A DNA stretch of 64,000 nt from Paenibacillus aceti (lineage in GTDB: Bacteria; Bacillota; Bacilli; Paenibacillales; Paenibacillaceae), in NCBI RefSeq assembly GCF_003614185.1, contig NZ_KZ987724.1, forward strand, positions 4,552,608 through 4,616,607, written 5' to 3'. The stretch's first letter is position 1. Each line of letters opens with the position of its first letter. This document shows, one piece after another, positions 8,446-17,176 of the stretch. Under the pieces are notes generated by a model that did no database searches, was not told the origin of the DNA, and was given only the letters and a program-made list of their open reading frames with translations. The position numbers and the translations under genes were made by a program.

Positions 8446-9183
8446 TATCTCCAATAGAAATCATCGGACATATATCATCATGCCATCGCAAAATACACAC
8501 AAAAAATCCGCGATGCACGAAGATCCCTCAATATTCAAATATATCCTGCTTGATCAGAGTCTATATAGCAAATAATCGCCTTTACCACTCTTATTGACCG
8601 TTTCACAAGTTGATGTGCATAAGCACTGGTTGTAAAGTAACCAACTTATAAAATTTGAGCTTTTAACTCAATCAATAAGGCAACGCGAGGTTGCCGATCG
8701 GCATTTGACCCGGCTGTCCGTATGGCCTTAACTTCCCGGGAGAGGAAGTGGTCAAAGAATTATCTGCTTGGAAAGACTCGCAAAATATATTGAATACCGA
8801 CTTTCCAAATTGCTCTTTTATATTAGCAGGAGTTTATTCATTCGGCAATATAAATTTTAAAATTTTATTTACAGGTATTTCGTGGGCATATTTTATAAGG
8901 TTCTGACATAGTACTTTTCCTAACTGTTCTTAGGTCGATCAAATACCATTTCTTTGGAACTGATCTTCTTATGAGTAGGCTTGGCACAGCTTTGGGAGAT
9001 GACTTACTGGTCCTTATCTAGGCCATTTACGTATTGCATTCGACTTGGATAATAGATGTTATCACGGGCATGTTCTAATTCGTTGCAGTAAGGAAAAGCG
9101 ACGCCCTATTGGACGTCGTTTCTTTAGTATAGAACTGTTTACTCAGCCTGACCCCTACACTTCGTAGCCTTATGAATATTATC
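8446..9183. other. Non-coding stretch without a recognisable gene
   Basis: About 740 bp with no credible ORF. It presumably holds the promoter and any leader of the polyamine operon (minus strand). A terminator-like hairpin lies at 9094-9125 (AGCGACG against CGTCGTTT, then TCTTT). Short GC-rich dyads such as GGCAACGCGAGGTTGCC near 8681 suggest decayed transferred DNA. Nothing more can be assigned. Confidence 0.5.
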
Positions 9184-10428
9184 GAGATCAGTGTAGGAGT
9201 CCAGATTCATTAATACTTCCTATAAGTGGATAATCTACCAATAGAATCGAGGGGGATCAGAGTCGGAAGATACACCTCCCCCTACCCCATTAGAATGGAC
9301 ATTAGCTTTTCCATGTAAATGTTTGGATCGCTCATTCTAGAAAGTAATACTTGAGACGTCATTGGGTTCCATGTATGGTGATGGGCAAAATTCTTTGCCA
9401 ACTTCAGCGTGATGCGACGACTGTGCTTGACTAGCGTCCCAGCACAATGAAAGAACTCCAGCCTGAATCGGGCAATCGTATAACCCCGGTGAACTGGTTC
9501 ACAGCATTCCCGTTTAAATCGCTCATAGAGGTTGTAAGCCAACAGCTTCACTAGCAGATCGATTTCATTGGCTTCAAAAGAGCCAGTCGCTTCGTTCATT
9601 TGAGTTTGCCGGTATAGCTGATCTTATGCGTTTCGAAAAGCTGGTAGAAGGACTCTCCGCCAAATCCTTTGTCAAAGCGGGCATACTTCACGGTTCTCCC
9701 CTTCAAAAGCGTGAGCGTTTGCTCCAAAAAGGGAACTGCATCCGTCGATGAGTGCGTATTTCCTGCACGTAAAGCTACATTCAAACACAACCGGGATTGC
9801 CCTTCAAAAATGAGCAGCGGGTGGTAGCTCTTACGTCCAGGCTTGTGGGGATTGGTACCCTTCGCCGCCTTGGCTTGATTTCCGTATACTGTCTCTACGG
9901 TGGAATCGAGATCGAGAATAAGCGAGGAAGGCAGACAGGGCCGGATAATTTCACTACTAAGCTGGCGTAGTTGCTGCTGGACATGGGGAGTACCCTTGCC
10001 AAGGCGGGCGAGCTCTTTGTACAACAGAGAATGGTGCGGACAACGGCCCCCAAGAAATCGACGGAGAAGCGAATCCTGCTGCAGACGACGAAAATGAAAG
10101 AGCCGTTCATAGCCCAGTATCCAGCCGATGAGTAGGTAGAGCAAGATCCGGCGAACCGGGAAAAGAGCATTGCTGGCTTTCTTACCCTGGAAGAGATCGT
10201 GTAGAGCTTCGGGTAGCTTGATTTTTTCCAGGAAGTCGAGAAATACTTTGCTTCCTCCAACGCTGCCTCGGACAAGGAAAATTCGGTCTTGATTTTATAA
10301 ATGGGTGTGGTAGACTTCACCTAAAAGGTGCTCCTTTCTTTGGGTGATGTTGTTCGGTCAAACACCATTCTACCAAAGATTCGGAGCCTTTGTTATGTTT
10401 TTAGAGAGCAATACTTTCGGAATTCAGG
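9184..10428 (-). mobile_element. Defective IS1380-family element, copy A
   Basis: Near-identical to copy B at 13362-14607 over about 1.22 kb (offset 4178). The right end carries the terminal repeat TTTCGGAATTCAGG (10415-10428), one base different from the TTTCGAAATTCAGG of copies B and C. No matching left repeat is seen at the shared left breakpoint (GAGATCAG), so the element is left-truncated. Its transposase is broken; see the pseudogene. Confidence 0.8.
9282..10320 (-). pseudogene. IS1380 transposase, frameshifted and internally deleted (copy A)
   Basis: A GTG-started N-terminus (MKSTTPIYKIKTEFSLSEAA) shifts frame near 10250. The main frame 10144-9596 holds the IS1380 signature LDLDSTVETVYGNQ, NPHKPGRKSYHP and RFDKGFGGESFY, then stops after YTGKLK. 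A separate frame 9599-9282 gives the C-terminal block (EIDLLVKLLAYNLYERFKRE). Compared with the relative at 15447-16748, a middle segment of more than 100 residues is missing. The enzyme cannot be functional. Confidence 0.85.
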
Positions 10429-10502
10429 TTTATGTGTTTTATTAAAACACCGTATTTTCAAAGGGATTAAGGCATTTCTAATCATTCTGATTTACCCGCA
10501 AA

Positions 10503-11078
10503 TTACCCGTAAAGACTCGTGTAGCTTGCTGATTTGTGTTCTAGAGTTATCCAGTTAACCGTTAATACCCATTCGAAATCGTCGCCCATTTGTAGTTGGC
10601 GTCGTTTTGTAATGTGCAGATAGATAAGTTTAGTTGTTTTCGAATTACTTCTGTGCCCGATGCGAGCTTGAATCTCAGCCAACCCTACTTTTGGATTTTC
10701 TGCCAGTAAGGATACGTGCGTATGACGTAGGCTATGTGGAGTGAAATTGCTAGGTAAGCCAGCGTTATCTAATACTTTACGCATTAATTCTGGCATAAAC
10801 GCAATTGCTATTGGATATCCCAGATGTTTGAGGCTCCAAAAAACAAAATTATCGTTAGGGTTAAAGCCTTTAGCTGAGAGCTTTTCTTTCTCCTGTCAGT
10901 TATAGAGTTCTTCCAAGACCAGCGCAACGGTTTCACTGTAATTCACGATCCGCTCACTTTGTTCATTCTTGAGAGGTTCAAAAGTATAGTTAATCACATT
11001 ATCGCCGCCAAGTTGTTTATTGATGTCGATGGTTCTTTTTACCGTATCGATATCATAAAGAACTATGAATTCGCTCAT
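10503..11078 (-). pseudogene. Tyrosine recombinase (phage/ICE integrase) remnant
   Basis: The minus-strand frame reads from DIDTVKRTIDINKQLGG through EQSERIVNYSETVALVLEE, then a TGA stop at 10896-10898. It continues in the same frame as QEKEKLSAKGFNPNDNFVFW to the catalytic box HSLRHTH, the IGHRSNSKTT segment and IYLH (likely nucleophile Tyr). This is the C-terminal half of a Tn916/phage-type integrase. One nonsense codon and loss of the N-terminal half make it inactive. It marks an earlier integrated element next to the HNH/SUKH pair. Confidence 0.75.
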
Positions 11079-11496
11079 CAGCAGATGGAGAACGGTATGG
11101 ATGCTTACAGCAGAGGGAACGGCTGGTAAGAGAGATACAGGTCAAGAACTCACGGCTGACGTAACCGCCAATTCCGTTGTGCTTAAAGACAAACGTCATA
11201 CCAGCTACAAATACTATCTCTTCATCTCAAATAACATAAAATTCGCAATCAATAACTTAAGAGATCTGCACGAAGGAATAATTGCAAAGCTTCTCTTCTT
11301 GGAAGGTATGAAATATCTTAAAGATCAAGAGTATTTAAGTAAAGGGTACAGGAACAGATGTCTACCCGATCTCACCGACAACATTCGCAGATATATCGCT
11401 AACTTAGCCAACAGTTTAAAGATAAACCGTACATTAGATTGTGTAATAATCTCCTATGGAAGCGTACGCAGCGAAGAAGGAGAAATAGGATTATGA
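11065..11496 (+). CDS. Uncertain ORF of unknown function
   Basis: 143 codons starting inside the integrase remnant on the opposite strand. The C-terminal two thirds look protein-like (IAKLLFLEGMKYLKDQEYLS, then IRRYIANLANSLKINR). The N-terminus is low quality and no ribosome site is evident. It could be the relic of a gene whose start was lost when the region rearranged. No family recognised; low confidence that it is expressed. Confidence 0.25.
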   Translation: MNSLISRWRTVWMLTAEGTAGKRDTGQELTADVTANSVVLKDKRHTSYKYYLFISNNIKFAINNLRDLHEGIIAKLLFLEGMKYLKDQEYLSKGYRNRCLPDLTDNIRRYIANLANSLKINRTLDCVIISYGSVRSEEGEIGL

Positions 11497-11655
11497 CTTC
11501 CTTTTGTAGGCTAAAGTAGAAACTATATATATGAATATTATGTGAATTAAAGTCACGATTTGGAAAAATATGATAGTATAATAATGGAAAGAGAGGTGAG
11601 TATAGTTAATTTTTTGAAATATTAAAAACAAAACATAAATATGGAGGTAGAACAA

Positions 11656-12540
11656 ATGAAAATTGCTTTTAAAAAAATGTTGGTAGTTTTTACGATCTTC
11701 ATTGTTTCATTATGTTCATTTTCATCTTATAGTTTTGCTGAAAGTATCCAAAGTATAAACGTTAATCAAAAGAGTATAGTATATCCAACACCAATTGAGA
11801 ATAATCAAGAAATATTTATTCATGTTGATGCATATGGAAATCCTACTATTGAAGTTCCAGATAAATATAATACCGAAAAAAATAATATTGAAGTATATAA
11901 CAACTCTGTAAGCACTATTGGTTTTACTTCCGATGCAATGCCTGATGCTGGAAACAAAAGAATAAGAGTGTCATCCATTGTTTCAAAAATTACAGGTAAT
12001 AGCCCTTCCCAAGTTTCAATAGCATTTCAATTGTATCGCGCAAGTACTAGAAGTGGTTCTATGAGATTAGAAGCTTCATCATTTAAAAGTTTGTTATTTC
12101 CATCTATGGGTAGCTCTACGTCAGACTATATTAATCTTTCTAGAACTGGATACTATAAAGTTAGATTCACATATTCAATGGCGTATACTACTGGAGAACG
12201 CCCAACTAGCGCAACAACTGAGACCGGAGTTACATTATTAAATAGAATGGCTCGAGAGTTCCCTGGAGGTTATACTGACCCAATATCAGGAAGTTCAATT
12301 GGTGAGCCTAATGCTGATTGGACCAAGACAAGCAGTCCTGTTAGTTGGACGAAAACTGATAGGAATAATTTTAGAAATTGGTATATTAGTACTTATAATC
12401 AACAAAATTATAATTGGACTAATGTTGAAATTAATCATATTCAACCTAGGGAATATGGAGGTACTAATAGTTATTCAAACCTTATTCCGCTTCCAAAGGG
12501 AGTTCATACTTTGTATACTTCATGGTTTGCTGGATACTAG
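11656..12540 (+). CDS. Secreted HNH nuclease, candidate toxin
   Basis: 294 residues from the ATG at 11656; the upstream in-frame ATG at 11641 contains the ribosome site GGAGGT and is rejected. A signal peptide is clear: KIAFKKMLVVFTIFIVSLCS, with likely cleavage after SFA. The middle (about 85-190) is a Ser/Thr-rich beta domain. The C-terminus has an HNH fold signature: NWTNVEINHIQPREYGGTN, then YSNLIPLPKGVHTLYTSWF. A SUKH protein follows 17 bp downstream, so this is probably a secreted nuclease toxin with its immunity gene. AT-rich, bracketed by IS1380 copies and an integrase relic, which points to horizontal transfer. Target nucleic acid unknown. Confidence 0.8.
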   Translation: MKIAFKKMLVVFTIFIVSLCSFSSYSFAESIQSINVNQKSIVYPTPIENNQEIFIHVDAYGNPTIEVPDKYNTEKNNIEVYNNSVSTIGFTSDAMPDAGNKRIRVSSIVSKITGNSPSQVSIAFQLYRASTRSGSMRLEASSFKSLLFPSMGSSTSDYINLSRTGYYKVRFTYSMAYTTGERPTSATTETGVTLLNRMAREFPGGYTDPISGSSIGEPNADWTKTSSPVSWTKTDRNNFRNWYISTYNQQNYNWTNVEINHIQPREYGGTNSYSNLIPLPKGVHTLYTSWFAGY

Positions 12541-12557
12541 AATGGAGTTTATATTAT

Positions 12558-13121
12558 ATGGAGTACAATATTAAAGCGATATTAGATGGACTAAAGCAAA
12601 GAATCAGCACAAATGATGAACTTATTATTCAAACACCTGGCGGAAATATTGAAATGGCAAAATTTTATTTTTCGCCACCTGCAGAAACTGAAGAAATTGA
12701 CCGTTTATCAACACTATTTCAAGTGAACTTACCTCAAGAATACAGAGAGTTTTTATTACAACATAATGGAGCAAAGTTATTTGATATCGGATTTGGCGAA
12801 TGTACGGATATTTATAGTATCAATGAAATAGTTGAAACAGCAGAGCTAATGCCTGATATCGTCCCTAATTTTATACCTGTCGCTCGCCACCCATCATGCA
12901 CTATATTTATTGATACTAGTCGAGAGAAAAAATACATGTTTTCTCAAGCGGGAGGCTCGGAGTTTAATTTTTTAGCTATGAGCTTTAAGGAATGGATTGA
13001 GACGCTAATTTTATCTAGTGGTAATTACTTCGAAGAAAGAATACCACAATTATTGTTTAAGACCATTGATGATAGTGAATTAAAAATAAAAAAATGGCTT
13101 ATAGAGGGTTATAAGCTATAG
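12558..13121 (+). CDS. SUKH (SMI1/KNR4) immunity protein
   Basis: 187 residues from the ATG at 12558 (TGGAG ribosome site 13 bp upstream); the longer frame from 12522 overlaps the nuclease gene and is unlikely. It shows the SUKH core: EEIDRLSTLFQVNLPQEYRE, then FLLQHNGAKLF, a GFGECTDIYSINEIVE strand, IPVARHP and the final helix FKEWIETLIL. Predicted cytoplasmic antidote of the upstream HNH nuclease. This is the second HNH/SUKH pair in the window and is only distantly similar to the first. Confidence 0.85.
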   Translation: MEYNIKAILDGLKQRISTNDELIIQTPGGNIEMAKFYFSPPAETEEIDRLSTLFQVNLPQEYREFLLQHNGAKLFDIGFGECTDIYSINEIVETAELMPDIVPNFIPVARHPSCTIFIDTSREKKYMFSQAGGSEFNFLAMSFKEWIETLILSSGNYFEERIPQLLFKTIDDSELKIKKWLIEGYKL

Positions 13122-13140
13122 TTAATATTAAATTTTAATT

Positions 13141-13163
13141 AGTCGCCTTTTTGGCGATTTTTG
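13141..13163 (+). terminator. Terminator of the HNH/SUKH pair
   Basis: TCGCC and GGCGA form a stem around a T-rich loop, followed by TTTTTGTTTT, 20 bp after the immunity gene stop. Confidence 0.75.
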
Positions 13164-13227
13164 TTTTGAATCCGCAGTATTTCCGTATGTTTTACAATTT
13201 ACAATATAAACAATAATAAGTGTATTA

Positions 13228-13361
13228 CCTAAAGATGTGGTGGCGGAATAGGTAGTTGCTTATAACTTAAGCCAGATACTAAATGATAGGTGCGAACGGA
13301 ATTACCAGAAGGCAGACACGTTTTTAGACTGTCAGTAGAGTGAAATTCTGGTCTGCAAGGT
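13228..13361 (+). other. tRNA(Leu)-like sequence, not a complete tRNA
   Basis: GTGGTGGCGGAATAGGTAG at 13237-13255 resembles the 5' part of a tRNA-Leu (box-A region). About 60 bp later ACGGAATTACCAGAAGGCAG then ACACG repeats a similar motif. A GCTTA...TAAGC arm follows the first copy. No cloverleaf with a T-arm and CCA can be built by eye. It directly abuts the left end of IS copy B. It may be an old attachment-site fragment or a structured RNA. Confidence 0.25.
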
Positions 13362-14607
13362 GAGATCAGTGTAGGAGTCCAGATTCATTAATACTTCCTA
13401 TAAGTGGATAATCTACCAATAGAATCGAGGGGGATCAGAGTCGGAAGATACACCTCCCCCTACCCCATTAGAATGGACATTAGCTTTTCCATGTAAATGT
13501 TTGGATCGCTCATTCTAGAAAGTAATACTTGAGACGTCATTGGGTTCCATGTATGGTGATGGGCAAAATTCTTTGCCAACTTCAGCGTGATGCGACGACT
13601 GTGCTTGACTAGCGTCCCAGCACAATGAAAGAACTCCAGCCTGAATCGGGCAATCGTATAACCCCGGTGAACTGGTTCACAGCATTCCCGTTTAAATCGC
13701 TCATAGAGGTTGTAAGCCAACAGCTTCACTAGCAGATCGATTTCATTGGCTTCAAAAGAGCCAGTCGCTTCGTTCATTTGAGTTTGCCGGTATAGCTGAT
13801 CTTATGCGTTTCGAAAAGCTGGTAGAAGGACTCTCCGCCAAATCCTTTGTCAAAGCGGGCATACTTCACGGTTCTCCCCTTCAAAAGCGTGAGCGTTTGC
13901 TCCAAAAAGGGAACTGCATCCGTCGATGAGTGCGTATTTCCTGCACGTAAAGCTACATTCAAACACAACCGGGATTGCCCTTCAAAAATGAGCAGCGGGT
14001 GGTAGCTCTTACGTCCAGGCTTGTGGGGATTGGTACCCTTCGCCGCCTTGGCTTGATTTCCGTATACTGTCTCTACGGTGGAATCGAGATCGAGAATAAG
14101 CGAGGAAGGCAGACAGGGCCGGATAATTTCACTACTAAGCTGGCGTAGTTGCTGCTGGACATGGGGAGTACCCTTGCCAAGGCGGGCGAGCTCTTTGTAC
14201 AACAGAGAATGGTGCGGACAACGGCCCCCAAGAAATCGACGGAGAAGCGAATCCTGCTGCAGACGACGAAAATGAAAGAGCCGTTCATAGCCCAGTATCC
14301 AGCCGATGAGTAGGTAGAGCAAGATCCGGCGAACCGGGAAAAGAGCATTGCTGGCTTTCTTACCCTGGAAGAGATCGTGTAGAGCTTCGGGTAGCTTGAT
14401 TTTTTCCAGGAAGTCGAGAAATACTTTGCTTCCTCCAACGCTGCCTCGGACAAGGAAAATTCGGTCTTGATTTTATAAATGGGTGTGGTAGACTTCACCT
14501 AAAAGGTGCTCCTTTCTTTGGGTGATGTTGTTCGGTCAAACACCATTCTACCAAAGATTCGGAGCCTTTGTTATGTTTTTAGAGAAACGATACTTTCGAA
14601 ATTCAGG
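13362..14607 (-). mobile_element. Defective IS1380-family element, copy B
   Basis: Same orientation as copy A and near-identical to it from GAGATCAG (13362) to about 14583. The last about 25 bp diverge, and here the end is the canonical TTTCGAAATTCAGG (14594-14607). No left terminal repeat is seen. The right end cuts into the small gene at 14603-15091, supplying its stop codon. Copies A and B flank the integrase relic and the HNH/SUKH pair as direct repeats. Confidence 0.8.
13460..14498 (-). pseudogene. IS1380 transposase, frameshifted and internally deleted (copy B)
   Basis: It carries exactly the same lesions as copy A: an N-terminal frameshift near 14428, a stop after YTGKLK at 13774, a missing middle segment, and an out-of-frame C-terminal block from 13777 to 13460. 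Identical defects mean the copies arose by duplication or conversion of an already dead element, or by transposase supplied in trans. Confidence 0.85.
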
Positions 14608-15091
14608 TTAAATTTTTTAACTTAGCAGTACCTGTCTTATGATTAGTAACCCCGTTTACTTCATATATAATTTCAATATTAATTTCATCGTCAGTTCGAA
14701 CTTTTACACCTTTAATTAAATTTCCAAAGGTATAGTGTATCTTTCCATTGATTGTATCGGGTAAAGTAAATGGATCATCTGCTTGAATATTCGACAAAAT
14801 CATTTTTTCACCAAAGATATACTATAAGCAACACTTGAAAATTGTTTGTTTTCCCCCGATTATTTCCAAATAATGATCAGAAACATACACAGAGCTTGAG
14901 GCTGGATAATCTATAAGTTTTATATTTCTTATTCGAAAGTCAGTTGTTTCAATAGTAAAACTATAGACCTTTGGATCTTGATGAAGTAAAAATTGTTGAT
15001 ACGAAAGAATAATAATAGTCGTGATTAGAATAAGACATAATGATGTTAATGCTAAGTTTTTTCTAAACATAGTGTCTCTCCTTTTAATCAC
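14603..15091 (-). pseudogene. Small membrane-anchored protein, frameshifted and cut by IS copy B
   Basis: The N-terminal frame 15091-14822 starts after a GGAGAG ribosome site (likely ATG at 15070, MFRKNLALTS), with one hydrophobic segment (LCLILITTIIILSY) and an extracytoplasmic part ending YLEIIGGKQT. A one-base frameshift near 14845 moves the rest to the frame that reads FSSVAYSISLVKKMILSN and then NGKIHYTFGNLIKGVKV. The C-terminal stop codon lies in the IS terminal repeat, so the natural end is lost. Function unknown. Confidence 0.5.
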
Positions 15092-15129
15092 ATTTATGTA
15101 AAATTAATACTTCTTAATATGGGAGCTTA

Positions 15130-15271
15130 GAATCTACGTAATCTAAAGATTTTTGATTTGTCTCCATTCCCTTCGAAAGTCAAGAAGAAGTCTGCTGATG
15201 ATTTTTTTGTATTTGATCCTAAATTAGATGATCAGGATAAATATTATCGTGTCACAATTCACAAAAAATAA
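15130..15271 (+). pseudogene. C-terminal fragment of an unknown protein
   Basis: A frame open from after TAG (about 15129) to TAA at 15269-15271 reads NLRNLKIFDLSPFPSKVKKK and then SADDFFVFDPKLDDQDKYYR. It looks like a real protein tail but has no start, and it ends 1 base before IS copy C. It may be the end of a gene whose front was deleted. No family recognised. Confidence 0.3.
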
Positions 15272-15272
15272 T

Positions 15273-16857
15273 CCTGAATTTCGAAAGCCCATAATGGTGG
15301 CCAGTTTGTAGCAGGATTAGTAGGCAACAACTGTAATAAACAGGGAAATACCCAGTGGATTACGCGACGATTCTGAAAAGAGGGTAGTCTTTCCCCCTCC
15401 CCATAAGACAGGGCTAAACGGTTTCCATGTTAATTTGTGGTAAACGTCATTCTAAGGCAGCGACTTTGGCGGCGATACGTTGCCAGGCGCAGCGGTTCGC
15501 GAAATCTTTAGCCAGTTTCAGAACGACTTGTCGGCTATGCTGAATCATCGTAGCTGCACAGTGGAAAAACTCTAGACGGAACCGGGCAATCGTATACCCT
15601 TGATGGACCGGTTCGCAACAGTCTCGCTTGAATCTCTCGTAGAGATTGTAGGCGAGCAGCTTGATGAGCAGGTCGATTTCATTAGCGGTAAAGTCACGCC
15701 ATCGCTAAGCTAGCTACCTTTTCGGCGCAAACCGAAGAAACTATATCAAGAGGTACGTCGTTGCGACCAACATTTTCGCGGTTTCCAGCTAGCCGAGGGT
15801 GAGCTCTAACCAGACGATCGCTTCGTAATGCCAGTCCGTATCGAGGAGAAGCCGAGCTTGATCGCCGTCAAACACCTGCGCTTTACGAATCACCACAACG
15901 CGGCGCGGTTTCTTCCATGAGGTGGCTTGGTAGATCAGGGTGATCCCCTCGATGACCCAATCCTCATCGACAAACCGCTTCCAGTAGCGGCATCGCCCTA
16001 CTTCGGCCTGAAGTCGCTGCGTCCATTTCAATTTCCCGACATACCCGATTCGCTTGGCTTCCCATAGGCTGTAGAAGTCTTCGCCGCCAAATCCCTTGTC
16101 AAACCGGGCGTACTTTACCGGACGGTCACCAAGCAACTCAAAGATCTGACGGAGGAAGGCGGCTGCATCGGCGGAAGCGTGCGTATTCCCAGCACGCAGT
16201 ACTGCATTCAGGCACAGGCGCGACTGGCCCTCAAACGCCATCAGCGGATGGTAACTTTTACGTCCGGGTTTGTGGGGATTCGTGCCGACTGCCGCCCCCT
16301 CTTGGTGACCGTATACCGTTTCTACCGTGGAGTCTAGGTCCACGATGAGTTCAGAAGGCAGACAGGGTGCAATAATCTGCTGATTCAGCTTTCGCAAATC
16401 CAGCGTTAAGGTTGGGCGGGTCTTGCTGAGTCGATCCAGTTCCTTATACAGCAGGGTGTGATGCGGACAGCGCCCGCCGAGAAACCGCCGGATGAGCGCG
16501 TCATGTTGCAGCCTGCGGAAATGAAAGAGGCGTTCGCATCCGAGTATCCAGCCGACAATGAGATAGAGCAGGATGCGGAAAACAGGGAACAGGGAATTGC
16601 CTTGCTTGGTACAATTTAAATTCTGCAAAGCCTTACCGAGCTTGATTTTTTCGAGATATTCCAGAAAGATTTTGCTTCCTCCAACATTTGAGGCGTTTTG
16701 CAAGGTAAATTCGGTCTTGATTTTGCTGACGGGTGTGGTAGACTTCATCTAAAAGGTGCTCCTTTCTTTGTAGGTGATGTTCTGGACAAACACCATTCTA
16801 CCAAAGAATTGGAGCCCTTTTCTTGTTTTTCAGACGATGTTACTTTCGAAATTCAGG
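15273..16857 (-). mobile_element. IS1380-family element, copy C, with both ends and target duplication
   Basis: 1585 bp bounded by inverted repeats CCTGAATTTCGAAAG (from 15273) and CTTTCGAAATTCAGG (to 16857). ATAAT flanks both sides (15268-15272 and 16858-16862), a 4-5 bp target duplication as in IS1380 elements. The size is close to the family norm, but the transposase is broken. Clearly a different subtype from copies A and B. Confidence 0.88.
15447..16748 (-). pseudogene. IS1380 transposase (copy C), disrupted in the C-terminal third
   Basis: The main frame 16748-15789 gives 319 residues with the family blocks VDLDSTVETVYGHQEGAA, NPHKPGRKSYHP and RFDKGFGGEDFYSLW. It then shifts frame and stops at WLELTLG. 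Degenerate sequence at 15715-15788 is followed by the usual C-terminal block on the same strand (NEIDLLIKLLAYNLYERFKR, ending KVAALE at 15447). Full-length relatives are about 440-460 residues. Inactive. Confidence 0.8.
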
Positions 16858-16862
16858 ATAAT

Positions 16863-17176
16863 ATACATGGGAATTATCCTGTATCGAACACTGATTCCAG
16901 ACAATGCTTCTGAAGGTTAACTTTGATTAAAACGGTGGTCCATTATGGAGGAACGGAATTTCCGTAGCGGGCTTTTTTAACCTTCGAGTACTTAACCCGA
17001 TTTTGTCTACATCGATGATTTACGTCGAAGTTGAATCCTCGAGTTGCAAATAGTTCATGCAGTTAAGCCAAGTCTGCGCGATCTTTATAAATTCCTTAGA
17101 AATTTTTGCTACGATAACCGGGAAGGTTGATGCGTGAACAACAATTTAATGGGTTTTATAGGGAGGAAGAAAATCA
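16863..17176. other. Non-coding stretch before the esterase-like gene
   Basis: About 310 bp. A short hairpin CGGAATTTCCG with a following T-run (about 16961-16979) may be a relic terminator. The end contains the promoter region and the GGGAGG ribosome site of the next gene. No ORF or repeat is evident. Confidence 0.4.

Noticed and set aside
7165-8457. 430-codon plus-strand ORF over the polyamine dehydrogenase gene
   Set aside because: It is antisense to a strongly recognised enzyme gene, lacks a ribosome site and has no protein-family character.
13228-13361. Functional tRNA-Leu gene
   Set aside because: No acceptor/T-arm/CCA arrangement can be completed; only short motif similarity.
16698-16913. 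71-codon plus-strand ORF across the right end of IS copy C
   Set aside because: It crosses the transposon terminus and target duplication and is antisense to the transposase start.
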